A stretch of 17,376 nucleotides of DNA from assembly GCA_025964215.1 (NCBI GenBank), contig JAOPZG010000506.1, positions 1-17,376 of the forward strand. Direction: 5' to 3'. The first letter of the stretch is position 1. Every line of letters starts with the position of its first letter. The stretch is from Conexibacter sp. (lineage in GTDB: Bacteria; Actinomycetota; Thermoleophilia; Solirubrobacterales; Solirubrobacteraceae). Shown one piece after another: positions 6,543 to 14,251 of this stretch. The notes below the pieces were generated by a model. It was not told the origin of the DNA, made no database searches, and worked only from the letters and a program-made list of their open reading frames with translations. The translations under genes were made by a program, and so were the position numbers.

Positions 6543-7379
6543 TCATGGGGTCGGTGAGGATGCGGTGGCGAGACCGAGCGCGAGCGCCGCTTGCGCAGGC
6601 GAGTTGAGCGGTCGTTCCAGCGCGCCGGCGATGGCGGCCAGGCGCGCGACGAGCTGGGCGCTCGAGCGCGCGGGCTCGCCGCGGCGGATGAGCAGCGTGT
6701 CCTCCAGGCCGGTCCGCGCGTTGGCGCCGAGCGCGAGACCCATCGCGGTGATCGGCAGGTTGGAGCGTCCGATCGCCACGACCTGCCAGACGGCGGTCGG
6801 CGGCATGCGGCGCACGAGCGACAGCAGGTTCTCCGGCGTCGCCGCCATGCCGCCGCGGACGCCGAGGACGATCGAGAACTGCAGCGGCTCGACGAGCAGG
6901 CCGTCGGCCAGCAGCTCCAGCGCGACGTCGAGGTGGCCGGTGTCGTAGATCTCGAGCTCGGGCTTGACGCCGAGCTCGGCCATGCGCGCGGCCAGGCGGC
7001 GCACCTCGTCGGCCGGGTTGAGGAACTCCCCCGCGCCGAAGGTCATCGAGCAGACGTTCAGCGTCGCCATCGCCGGTCGAACCTCGACGAGCTGGGCACG
7101 CTCGCTGAGCGGCACCCCGAGGCCCACCCCGGTCGACATCTGGACGAGGGCATCGCAACGCTCACCGATCGCGTCGATGACCCGGTGCGCGACGTCGAGG
7201 TCGGCGGTCGGCCGGCCCTCGTCGTCGCGGAGGTGGACGTGCACGATCGCCGCTCCTGCGGCGGTCGACTCGGCGGCGGCGACGGCGATCTCGTCGGGCG
7301 TCACCGGCAGCGCGGGATGGTCGGCCTTGGTGGCGATCGGGCCGGTCAGGGCCGCGGTCAGCGTGACCGGACCGCTCAT
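6543..7379 (-). CDS. Beta-keto acid cleavage enzyme (BKACE / DUF849, Kce-like)
   Basis: 278 residues from ATG 7379, with GAGGG six bases upstream. BKACE enzymes condense a beta-keto acid with acetyl-CoA and cleave it to acetoacetate plus a new CoA ester, using zinc. Zinc ligands are visible: H47 and H49 in IVHVHLRDDEGRPT, and E226 in ARTGLEDTLL. Other family segments are MSTGVGLGVP, FSIVLGVRGGMAATPENLL and the C-terminal GEPARSSAQLV. Its start overlaps the cyclase stop by four bases (ATGA). Specificity cannot be read from sequence; the family covers many different beta-keto acids. Its presence implies that the pathway makes a beta-keto acid, probably after ring opening. Confidence 0.9.
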   Translation of the reverse strand: MSGPVTLTAALTGPIATKADHPALPVTPDEIAVAAAESTAAGAAIVHVHLRDDEGRPTADLDVAHRVIDAIGERCDALVQMSTGVGLGVPLSERAQLVEVRPAMATLNVCSMTFGAGEFLNPADEVRRLAARMAELGVKPELEIYDTGHLDVALELLADGLLVEPLQFSIVLGVRGGMAATPENLLSLVRRMPPTAVWQVVAIGRSNLPITAMGLALGANARTGLEDTLLIRRGEPARSSAQLVARLAAIAGALERPLNSPAQAALALGLATASSPTP

Positions 7380-8173
7380 GCGTCGCCCTCGGGAACCATC
7401 GCGACGACGCGGCTCCAGGCCGCGCTCGCGTCGGCGAGGCGGATCGGCAGGGCGCTCACCAAGAAGCCGGAAGGCGGCAGCTGGGAGAGGTTGACGAGCT
7501 TCTCGATCTGGCAGTACTCCTTGCGGCGACCGAGGAAGTGCGACTCCCACAGCTGGTCGCGGTCGCCGGCGCGGGCCTCGTCGGCCATGACGCCTAGCGG
7601 CCGGTCTAGTCCCCACGCGTCGATGCCGATGAGCCGCACCCCGTGATCGACGAGCCACTCGGTGGCCGAGAGGCGCAGGCCGGAATGGCGGCGGTCGTAG
7701 CCCGCGGTCTCGAACTGCAGCGAGACGTCGGTGCGGATCAACACGATGTCCAACGGCTGCAGGTCATGGCCGATCAGCTCCAGCGCGTGCTCCACCTCGC
7801 CGGCCTCGATGCCCTCCCCCGCCTGCTTGTGCGTGAAGTCCAGGACGACCCCGGGCCCGAGGCACCATCGCAGCGGCACGTCGTCGATCGTCCGGGCCGG
7901 ACGGCCGGCGGTGGTGCTGGCGTAGTGGTAGGGCGCGTCGACGTGGGTGCCGGAGTGCGTCGACAGCGTCACGCGCTCCACCGCCCACGCCTCCCCGTCA
8001 ACCCAGAGCTCCGGCTCAATGCCGTAGGCACCGGTGAGCGTCGCCGCCGTGCGATGGTCGATGTACTCGATCTCGTGCGGGTTGGGCTCGAACGCGCGGG
8101 TCGCGTTGCCCAGTCGCTGGGAGAGGTCGACCAGCCGCAGCGGGCCGGCGGGCAGCGTGACGGTGTCAGTCAT
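7376..8173 (-). CDS. Cyclase family metal-dependent hydrolase (KynB / kynurenine formamidase-like)
   Basis: 265 residues from ATG 8173, overlapping the dioxygenase stop by eight bases. The family metal-binding motif HxGTHxDxPxH is complete at residues 73-83 (HSGTHVDAPYH). The protein opens with LVDLSQRLGNATRAFEP as in kynurenine formamidases and isatin hydrolases. GIDAWGLDRP near residue 190 is the second conserved segment. These Mn/Zn enzymes hydrolyse amide, lactam or lactone bonds. It is longer than bacterial KynB (about 210 residues), and no tryptophan-pathway genes are near, so kynurenine formamidase itself is unlikely. Opening of a lactone or an N-acyl intermediate is a reasonable guess. 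Confidence 0.87.
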   Translation of the reverse strand: MTDTVTLPAGPLRLVDLSQRLGNATRAFEPNPHEIEYIDHRTAATLTGAYGIEPELWVDGEAWAVERVTLSTHSGTHVDAPYHYASTTAGRPARTIDDVPLRWCLGPGVVLDFTHKQAGEGIEAGEVEHALELIGHDLQPLDIVLIRTDVSLQFETAGYDRRHSGLRLSATEWLVDHGVRLIGIDAWGLDRPLGVMADEARAGDRDQLWESHFLGRRKEYCQIEKLVNLSQLPPSGFLVSALPIRLADASAAWSRVVAMVPEGDA

Positions 8174-9110
8174 GTGAGCCCACGGGCGGCGACGCCTCGT
8201 ACATGGAGTCCGGGATGCCGCCCGACCACATGATCGCCGGGTGCTCGGAGACCCACCACTCGACGGGCTTCCAGTCGGGAGCGAACACGAGGTAGCCACC
8301 GCTGCAGATCTCCACGCGGTTGCCACCCGGCTCGCGGAGGTACAAGAACATGATCTCGGTGCCGCGATGCCGGCTCGGCCCCCACTCGATCTCGACGTCG
8401 TAGTCGGCGGCGATGTCGGCGAGCCGCAGAACCTCTTCCCGCGTCTCCTCCCAGAAGCACACGTGATTGAGCCGGCCGCGCTCGCCGGCGGGATCGCGAC
8501 CGAAGGCCACGTCGTGCGCGAGGTTCGAGACGCTGAGGAACGAGAACAGCTCCTCCTTGGTCTCGTCGAAGCGCTGGATCTCGTTGGTGCGGAACCCGAG
8601 CCGCTCGAACAGCTCGCGGCTGGGCGTCGGATCGCTGCAGTTGACCGTGACGTGGTCCAGCCGGCGGCATGAGGCGCCGCGCGTCACGTACTTCTGCGGC
8701 CTGGTCTTGTGGATCGTCTGCAGCTCCGGCGGCGCCTCCCAGATGTCGACGTCCCAGAACGCCTCGACGACGTGGCCGTCCGGGGTCGAGAAGCGGTAGG
8801 CGCGGCCGTGCCCGACGTCGCCGTCGATGTAGCCGAGCCCGAGCCCGAGCGGCTCGACGATCGCCGCGACCTGGTCGACCTCGTCGGCGCCGTCGGTCCG
8901 GAACGCCATGTGGCCGAGCCCCGACCGCGGCGACGCCGTCAGCTTAAGGCTGTGATGGTGGAACTCGCCCCAGCAGCGCATGTAGACGGAGTCGCCCTCG
9001 CGCGCCGACTCCTCCAGGCCGAGGATGTTGGAGAAGAAGTCCACGCTCCCCTCGAGGTCGGTGGTGAGGAGCTCGACGTGGCCGAGCTGTGAGAACAGGT
9101 GATGCGCCAT
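8166..9110 (-). CDS. Two-domain extradiol ring-cleavage dioxygenase (catechol 2,3-dioxygenase family)
   Basis: 314 residues from ATG 9110, with GGAAGG upstream. Two vicinal-oxygen-chelate domains: residues about 8-125 (starting LGHVELLTTDLE) and about 150-275. Fe(II) ligands are complete in domain 2: H153 (RRLDHVTVN), H216 (RLNHVCFW) and E267 (NRVEI). The active-site partners H199 (NLAHDVAF), H248 and Y257 are also present, at nearly the same numbers as in XylE-type enzymes. It should cut a catechol next to one hydroxyl (meta cleavage) using O2. It follows the amidohydrolase by 16 bases. Both ACMSD-type proteins of this cluster may act just before or after this step. Confidence 0.92.
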   Translation of the reverse strand: MAHHLFSQLGHVELLTTDLEGSVDFFSNILGLEESAREGDSVYMRCWGEFHHHSLKLTASPRSGLGHMAFRTDGADEVDQVAAIVEPLGLGLGYIDGDVGHGRAYRFSTPDGHVVEAFWDVDIWEAPPELQTIHKTRPQKYVTRGASCRRLDHVTVNCSDPTPSRELFERLGFRTNEIQRFDETKEELFSFLSVSNLAHDVAFGRDPAGERGRLNHVCFWEETREEVLRLADIAADYDVEIEWGPSRHRGTEIMFLYLREPGGNRVEICSGGYLVFAPDWKPVEWWVSEHPAIMWSGGIPDSMYEASPPVGSHD

Positions 9111-9126
9111 GGTCCCTTCCGGTGTG

Positions 9127-10161
9127 TCAGGTCTGGTCGTGCGTGGTGACGTGCTGCGATGCGAACAGGCGGGTCGCCGCGTTCTGTCCGAGGATGCGGG
9201 CCTTCGCCTCGTCGCTGATCCCGGGCAGGCCGCGGACGACGTCCCAGCCCGGGAAGTCGTCCCAGCCGGGATGGTTCGTCCCGAGGACGACCTGCTGGTC
9301 GCCCATCATCTGGATCAGGAAGACGAGCGCCCGCGGGTCGTGGACGACGGTGTCGAAGAAGAAGGACGGCAGGTACTCCGCGATCGGCCGCGTGACGCCG
9401 CCGATGATCTCGGCGTGGCGCTCGAGGCGGCCGAGGTGGTACGGGATCATCCCGCCGCCGTGGGGGACGCTGAAGCGCAGCGCGGGAAAGCGGTCCAGCA
9501 CGCCGCCGAGGATGAGGCCAGCCACGGCGACGGTCTCGCCGAACAGGTAGCCCCACGCCCAGTCGGTCTGGTGCTCGGCCAGCCACGGCGCGCCGGCGGC
9601 GACGAGGTCCATCGTCTGGCCCAGTGGCACCGGGTGCAGCTGGATCGGCACGTCGAGGGCCTGGGCGGCGGCCAGCAGCGGCTCGTACTCGGGCGCGGCC
9701 AGCGTGCGGCCGCCACCGGTGACGAAGTCGATCGTGCAGGACCGGAACCCGAGCTGCGTCACGGCGTGCTCGAGCTCGGCCGCGGCCAGCACGGGATCCT
9801 GGACCGGGAGGTGCGCCGAGCCCCAGAAGCGCTCGGGGAAGGCGGCGATCAGCGCGGCGGTCTGCTCGTTGAACGCCCGGCTGAAGCGGGCGTTGACGGC
9901 GGCCGGCAGGTGCAGGTTGAACACCAGCGGGCTGGGTTGCAGCACCTGGATGTCGACCCCTGCGGCGTCCATCTGCGCGACGCGGTCGGCGAGGCCGTCG
10001 CCCCAGAACGCGTTCGGCGATCCGGGGATGACGTACTCGAGGTCGCCGCTGCGGAACAAGTAGCGGCCGTCGGCGCGCTCGGTCATCGTGATGCCGAACG
10101 GCGCGACGACGTCCAGCACCGCTCGCGGCTGGAAGTGCGTGTGGGTGTCGATCACGACCAT
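9127..10161 (-). CDS. ACMSD-type amidohydrolase (decarboxylase or hydrolase), metal Asp replaced by Asn
   Basis: 344 residues from ATG 10161, with GAGG four bases upstream; a GTG at 10155 would give a GTGA overlap. Amidohydrolase_2 family: metal-binding H7-x-H9 (IDTHTHF), H176 (IQLHPVPLG) and H234 (SVPHGGG). The family's near-C-terminal catalytic Asp (normally in G-[ST]-D-[YWH]-P) is N296 here (VVLGTNHPGWDD). Relatives include ACMSD, gamma-resorcylate decarboxylase and 5-carboxyvanillate decarboxylase LigW, which remove a carboxyl group from aromatic or ring-opened acids. With the Asp gone the enzyme may have altered chemistry. It overlaps the monooxygenase stop by ten bases. Confidence 0.88.
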   Translation of the reverse strand: MVVIDTHTHFQPRAVLDVVAPFGITMTERADGRYLFRSGDLEYVIPGSPNAFWGDGLADRVAQMDAAGVDIQVLQPSPLVFNLHLPAAVNARFSRAFNEQTAALIAAFPERFWGSAHLPVQDPVLAAAELEHAVTQLGFRSCTIDFVTGGGRTLAAPEYEPLLAAAQALDVPIQLHPVPLGQTMDLVAAGAPWLAEHQTDWAWGYLFGETVAVAGLILGGVLDRFPALRFSVPHGGGMIPYHLGRLERHAEIIGGVTRPIAEYLPSFFFDTVVHDPRALVFLIQMMGDQQVVLGTNHPGWDDFPGWDVVRGLPGISDEAKARILGQNAATRLFASQHVTTHDQT

Positions 10162-11660
10162 GACGCCTCATGCTCCACGCGCGCGCATGCAGGTACGCGG
10201 GCCAGCACCGCGGCGAGCTCCTCAGCCGTGGCGGCGACGCCGAGCACGTAGCGGTCGGGGCGGATCACGACCGCGCGGGCGTCGTGGTCGGCCAGCCACC
10301 GGCGCACGACGGGTCCGGGATCGGTCACGCAGACCGCGCCCAGCCGCGCTGCCTGCTCGGCGACTTCGGGCCCCGCGGCGGCCAGGAGCCCAGCCGGATC
10401 GACGATGGCGAAGCGCAGGCCGACGACGTCGTCGAGCAGCGGCCCCGCGGCGGTCTCGTCCTGCGGCAGCAGCGTACCCGCCGCCGTCTCGGAGGCGGGG
10501 TGCAGCGCCGGGCCGAGCCGCGGGACCTGCGGCTCGTAGGTGAGATCGCGAAGCATGTCATCGCGCTCGGTCGCGGCGCCGGGCTCGAGGATGCTCCACC
10601 ACTGCGCGAGCATCGCAGAGCCCGCGACGTAGTGGCGGGCATGCGGGGAGCGCTCGGCCTGGTAGCTGTCGAGCAGCTCCTCGTCCATCGTCCCGGCGAG
10701 GACCGCGGCGAGCTTCCAGGCCAGGTTGCCCGCGTCGCGCATCCCGCTGCACAGGCCCTGGCCCATCGTCGGCGGCATCTGATGCGCCGCGTCACCGGCG
10801 ATCAGCAGCGGACCCCGGCGCCACGTGTCGGCCAGCAGCGCGTGGAACTGGAACACCGTCGACAGGACGATCTCGGCATCGTCGGGACCGATCCACGGAG
10901 CCAGCAGGTCCCAGACCTGCGGCTCGCCGACCATCGACGCCCCGTCCTCGCCGGGCAGCAGCCGGAAGTAGAACCGCCGGTAGCCGCGCGGGTTGCGCAG
11001 GTAGGCCATCGGGCGGGCCGGATCCAAGATGTAGAAGTTGTGCTCGGGGAGCTCGGCGGCGCGCCGCAGGTCGACGTCGATAAACAGCCAGTCGTAGTCG
11101 TCGCCGAGGACCTCGTGGCGCGCGCCGATCGCGCGGCGCACGAGCGAGCGCCCGCCCTCGCAGCCGACCACGTAGCGGCTGCGCACCTGTGTCCGCTCGC
11201 CGGTGGCGCAGTCGCGCACCGTCAGCAGCGCGTGGTCGCCGTGCTCGGCGACGGCTTCGACCTCGTGGCCGCGCCGCACACCGACCGTCGGCTGCGCCTC
11301 GACGACGCCGCGCATGGCCTGCTCGACGTCGGGCTGGTGGATCATGTAGGTGCTGCGCCAGTGGTGCGGTCGCGGACCCTCGAACCCCAGCGTCATGAGC
11401 AGCTCGCCCGCGGCCGACCAGTAGCGGAACTCCGGCGCCGGGCGGAAGCGCTCCTCCAGGTGCTCGGCGATCCCGAAGGCCTGGAAGATCCGCATGATCT
11501 CGCCGTCGACCATCCGGGCGCGGGGCAGCGGCGTGACGTCGGGCTGGCGCTCGAAGGCCAGGACGTCGGTCCCGAAGGACCCCAGGTAGGCGGCCAGCGC
11601 GGCACCCGTCGGGCCCAGGCCGACGATCGCCACCTCGGTGTCGAGCTCCGGGCCGGTCAC
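10152..11660 (-). CDS. Class A FAD-dependent aromatic monooxygenase (MhpA / 3-HPP hydroxylase-like)
   Basis: 502 residues from GTG 11660, which overlaps the permease stop by four bases (GTGA). Seen: the Rossmann GxGxxG at residues 14-19 (VAIVGLGPTGAALAAYL), the ribose-binding E37 (FERQ), the second FAD/NAD(P)H motif VVGCEGGRSLVRRAIG (the usual CDG is CEG here), and the third motif IAGDAAHQMPPTMGQGLCSG. A thioredoxin-like C-terminal domain with low conservation follows, as in the 500-plus-residue members of the family (phenol, resorcinol and 3-(3-hydroxyphenyl)propionate hydroxylases). It should add a hydroxyl ortho or para to an existing one using NAD(P)H and O2, giving the catechol or hydroquinone for the downstream dioxygenase. 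The exact substrate is unknown. Confidence 0.9.
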   Translation of the reverse strand: MTGPELDTEVAIVGLGPTGAALAAYLGSFGTDVLAFERQPDVTPLPRARMVDGEIMRIFQAFGIAEHLEERFRPAPEFRYWSAAGELLMTLGFEGPRPHHWRSTYMIHQPDVEQAMRGVVEAQPTVGVRRGHEVEAVAEHGDHALLTVRDCATGERTQVRSRYVVGCEGGRSLVRRAIGARHEVLGDDYDWLFIDVDLRRAAELPEHNFYILDPARPMAYLRNPRGYRRFYFRLLPGEDGASMVGEPQVWDLLAPWIGPDDAEIVLSTVFQFHALLADTWRRGPLLIAGDAAHQMPPTMGQGLCSGMRDAGNLAWKLAAVLAGTMDEELLDSYQAERSPHARHYVAGSAMLAQWWSILEPGAATERDDMLRDLTYEPQVPRLGPALHPASETAAGTLLPQDETAAGPLLDDVVGLRFAIVDPAGLLAAAGPEVAEQAARLGAVCVTDPGPVVRRWLADHDARAVVIRPDRYVLGVAATAEELAAVLARVPACARVEHEASWS

Positions 11661-12703
11661 GACGAGCCCGGTGCCTGGCGACGCCGCTGCGCGATCACCG
11701 CGACGCTGACCGCCCCGATCAGCGCGACGCCGTTGAACAGGTCGGTGATCCAGATGCTGCCGCCCGCGAGCTGCAGACCCTTGACGCCGGTGGCCAGCAG
11801 GTAGATCGCCAGCAGCGTGCCCCAGACGTTGAAGCGGCCGAGCTTGATCTGCGTCGTCCCCAAGAAGCACGCGGCGAACGCCGGCAGCAGGTACGGCGGG
11901 CCGAGGCCCGAGCTGGTCTGGCCGATCCGGGCCGCGAGCAGCGTGCCCGCCAGCGCGGCGATCGTCCCCGTGGCCACGAACGACCAGAACACGTTGCGGC
12001 CGGTGCGGACGCCGGCCAGCCGCGCCGCGTCCGCGTTGGCGCCGGTCGCGTAGACCCGCCGACCGACAGGCGTGTGCTCGAGCACGTACCAGACGATCGC
12101 ACCGAGGAGCACCGCGTACACGGTGATCACCGGCACGCCGAGCGGCTCGTGGCTCAGCGTGGCCTGAAACGACGCGGGCAGCGGCCCGATGAACTGGTCG
12201 TTGGAGATCTGCTCGGTGAGCGCGAGCAGGATCGAGCTCATGCCCAGCGTCGCGATGAAGCTGTTGACGCCGACGACCGCGACGATCAGGCCGTTGGCCG
12301 CGCCGATGCCCGCGCCGAGGGCGAGGGTCAGCAGCACGGCCGGCAGCGGCGCGACGTGCGAGTTGACCATCAACGAGCTGCTGACGACCGCGCTGAGGCC
12401 GAGGTTCTGCGCGCAGGACAGGTCGTACTGCCCGGCGCTCAGGGTGAACAGGGCGCCCAGCGCCAGCATCACGGTGATCGCCTGGTCGCCCGCGATCGAC
12501 TTGGCCGTCGACGTCGCCAGGAACGTGTCGGGGATCCACAACGCGAAGATGATGATGAACAACGCCCAGAGGGCGAAGCCGCTGTAGCGCAGCCCGACCG
12601 CGCGCGCGACCAGGCCGGCACGCCGGCTCAGGGCGACGGCCCCGGGCTGCGCGGGCGGCTCGGGTCCCGTGGTCGGGGCCGGCGACGACGTGAGCTCGGT
12701 CAT
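11657..12703 (-). CDS. ABC transporter permease, sugar type (RbsC-like)
   Basis: 348 residues from ATG 12703, with GAGGGG upstream overlapping the end of the ATPase gene. A hydrophilic Pro/Ala-rich N-terminus of about 35 residues precedes 8-10 TM segments (SGFALWALFIIIFALW first). The BPD_transp_2 signatures are present: LSAGQYDLS, GIGAANGLIVAVVGVNSFIATLGM, VGRRVYATGANADAARLAGV (the EAA-like loop that meets the ATPase) and LPAFAACFLGTTQ. It forms the membrane channel of the importer with the two neighbouring genes. In this family cargo is mostly sugars, but members also carry autoinducer-2 and other small molecules, so placement in an aromatic operon is informative. Confidence 0.92.
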   Translation of the reverse strand: MTELTSSPAPTTGPEPPAQPGAVALSRRAGLVARAVGLRYSGFALWALFIIIFALWIPDTFLATSTAKSIAGDQAITVMLALGALFTLSAGQYDLSCAQNLGLSAVVSSSLMVNSHVAPLPAVLLTLALGAGIGAANGLIVAVVGVNSFIATLGMSSILLALTEQISNDQFIGPLPASFQATLSHEPLGVPVITVYAVLLGAIVWYVLEHTPVGRRVYATGANADAARLAGVRTGRNVFWSFVATGTIAALAGTLLAARIGQTSSGLGPPYLLPAFAACFLGTTQIKLGRFNVWGTLLAIYLLATGVKGLQLAGGSIWITDLFNGVALIGAVSVAVIAQRRRQAPGSS

Positions 12704-12711
12704 CTCGCCCC

Positions 12712-14247
12712 TCACGCTCCGACCGGAGTCGGCACGCCGTCGCCGGCGCGCATGCTCATCGTCAGCAGGCGCTCGGTCGTCAGCTCGTCTCCGGCCAGCT
12801 CGCCGGCGACGCGACCGTCGCGCAAGACCAGCACGCGATCGCAGACCGCGCAGAGCTCCTCCGCATCGCTCGAGGACAGGACGATCCCCGCGCCGGAGGC
12901 GGCGAGCGTGCTCAGCGCCTCGTAGACGGCGCGCTTGGAGGCGACGTCGATCCCGGCGGTCGGCTCGTCGAGCAGGAAGACCCGCGCGCCGCGACGCAGC
13001 CAGCGCGCCAGGACCACCTTCTGCTGGTTGCCGCCGCTGAGGTCGGCGAACAGGTGCTCGGGGCTGGCCGGCTGCACGTCGAGGCGCTCCAGCCACGGCA
13101 CCACGTCGGCGCGCTCGGCGCGTGGGGCGAGCCAGCGCGCGGGACCCCGCGAGGGGATCGCCGGCAGCGTGACGTTCTCGCGCAGCGTCCAGGTCGCCGT
13201 GGCGCCCAGGCGCCGGCGATCGGCCGACGCGTAGGCCACGCCGGCCTCGATGGCCGCGCGCGGGTCGCCCGGGCGCACGACGTCGGTCCCCACGGCCACC
13301 GTGCCGGACGACCGCTCACGGCCGCCGAAGATCGTGGCCAGCAGCTGCTCGTGGCCGGAGCCGACGAGCCCGGCGACCCCGACGATCTCGCCGCCGCAGA
13401 CCCGCAGCGTCACCGCGTCGAGGCCCGGGGCGCGGATGTCGAGCGCCTCGAGCACGACGTCGCCGCCGTGTGCCGGCGGGTCCGGGTAGAACGCGCTCAA
13501 CGAGCGCCCGACGATCAGCTCGACGAGCCCGTCGTGCGTGAGCGATGCCACGTCGCGGGTCGCCACGCGGCGGCCGTCGCGCAGGACGCTCACGCGGTCG
13601 GCGATCTCGAAGACCTCCGACAGCCGGTGCGTCACGTACAGGATCGTCCCGCCCTGGCGGCGGACCTCGCGGACCAGCTCGAACAGGTGGCTGACCTCGG
13701 CGGCGGGCAGCGCGGCCGTCGACTCGTCCAGCACCAGCACGCTGCCGCGTCCCACCCCGTGCTGGAGCGCGCGCACGACCGCGACGATCGTGCGGCGCGC
13801 CGGGCTGAGATCCCGCAGCGGGGTCGAGACGTCGAGGTCGACGCCGTACTCCGCCAGCCGCTCGCGCGCGGCCCGGCGCTCGCGGCGATCCGACAGCCAC
13901 CAGCGTCCTTGGTAGCGCGCGCCCAGCGCCAGGTTGTCGACCGCGTCGAGCTCGTCGATGACGCCGAGGTCCTGGTGGACGAAGGTGATCCCCGCGGCGT
14001 GCGCCGCCTCCGCCGAGCCGAGGCTGAGGGGCTTGCCGTGCAGCGTGGCCCGTGCGCCGGGCTCGGGCTGGTGGTAGCCGGCGAGGATCTTGATGAGCGT
14101 GGACTTCCCGGAGCCGTTGTGGCCCAGGAGCGCGTGGACCTCCCCGCTGCGCAGCGTCAGATCGACGCCGCGCAGCGCGGGCTGGCCCTGGAACACCTTC
14201 GACACGTCCTCCAGCACGAGCGCGTTGTTGTCGTCGACGACGCTCAT
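12712..14247 (-). CDS. ABC transporter ATPase with two nucleotide-binding halves, sugar type (RbsA-like)
   Basis: 511 residues from ATG 14247, four bases after the binding-protein stop. The first half carries Walker A GHNGSGKST (42-50), a Q-loop in ITFVHQDLGVI, a degenerate signature (LSPARRTIVAVVRAL), Walker B VLVLDESTA and a switch His (LYVTHRLSE). The second half lacks a normal Walker A (VAGLVGSGHEQL) but has a good signature (LSGGNQQKVVLARWL) and Walker B VFLLDEPTAGIDVAS. This asymmetry is normal for the RbsA/MglA/XylG group. It powers import with the adjacent permease and the lipoprotein. Confidence 0.93.
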   Translation of the reverse strand: MSVVDDNNALVLEDVSKVFQGQPALRGVDLTLRSGEVHALLGHNGSGKSTLIKILAGYHQPEPGARATLHGKPLSLGSAEAAHAAGITFVHQDLGVIDELDAVDNLALGARYQGRWWLSDRRERRAARERLAEYGVDLDVSTPLRDLSPARRTIVAVVRALQHGVGRGSVLVLDESTAALPAAEVSHLFELVREVRRQGGTILYVTHRLSEVFEIADRVSVLRDGRRVATRDVASLTHDGLVELIVGRSLSAFYPDPPAHGGDVVLEALDIRAPGLDAVTLRVCGGEIVGVAGLVGSGHEQLLATIFGGRERSSGTVAVGTDVVRPGDPRAAIEAGVAYASADRRRLGATATWTLRENVTLPAIPSRGPARWLAPRAERADVVPWLERLDVQPASPEHLFADLSGGNQQKVVLARWLRRGARVFLLDEPTAGIDVASKRAVYEALSTLAASGAGIVLSSSDAEELCAVCDRVLVLRDGRVAGELAGDELTTERLLTMSMRAGDGVPTPVGA

Positions 14248-14251
14248 CCGG

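Noticed and set aside
7376..8173. Kynurenine formamidase in a tryptophan pathway
   Set aside because: No kynureninase or tryptophan dioxygenase is present, and the protein is longer than KynB; the family motif only supports a cyclase-type hydrolase.
10170..11804. Long plus-strand open frame of 544 codons opposite the monooxygenase
   Set aside because: It is the antisense of a gene with complete FAD motifs. Its translation is Arg/Ala/Val-rich with no domain, a common artefact of GC-rich DNA.
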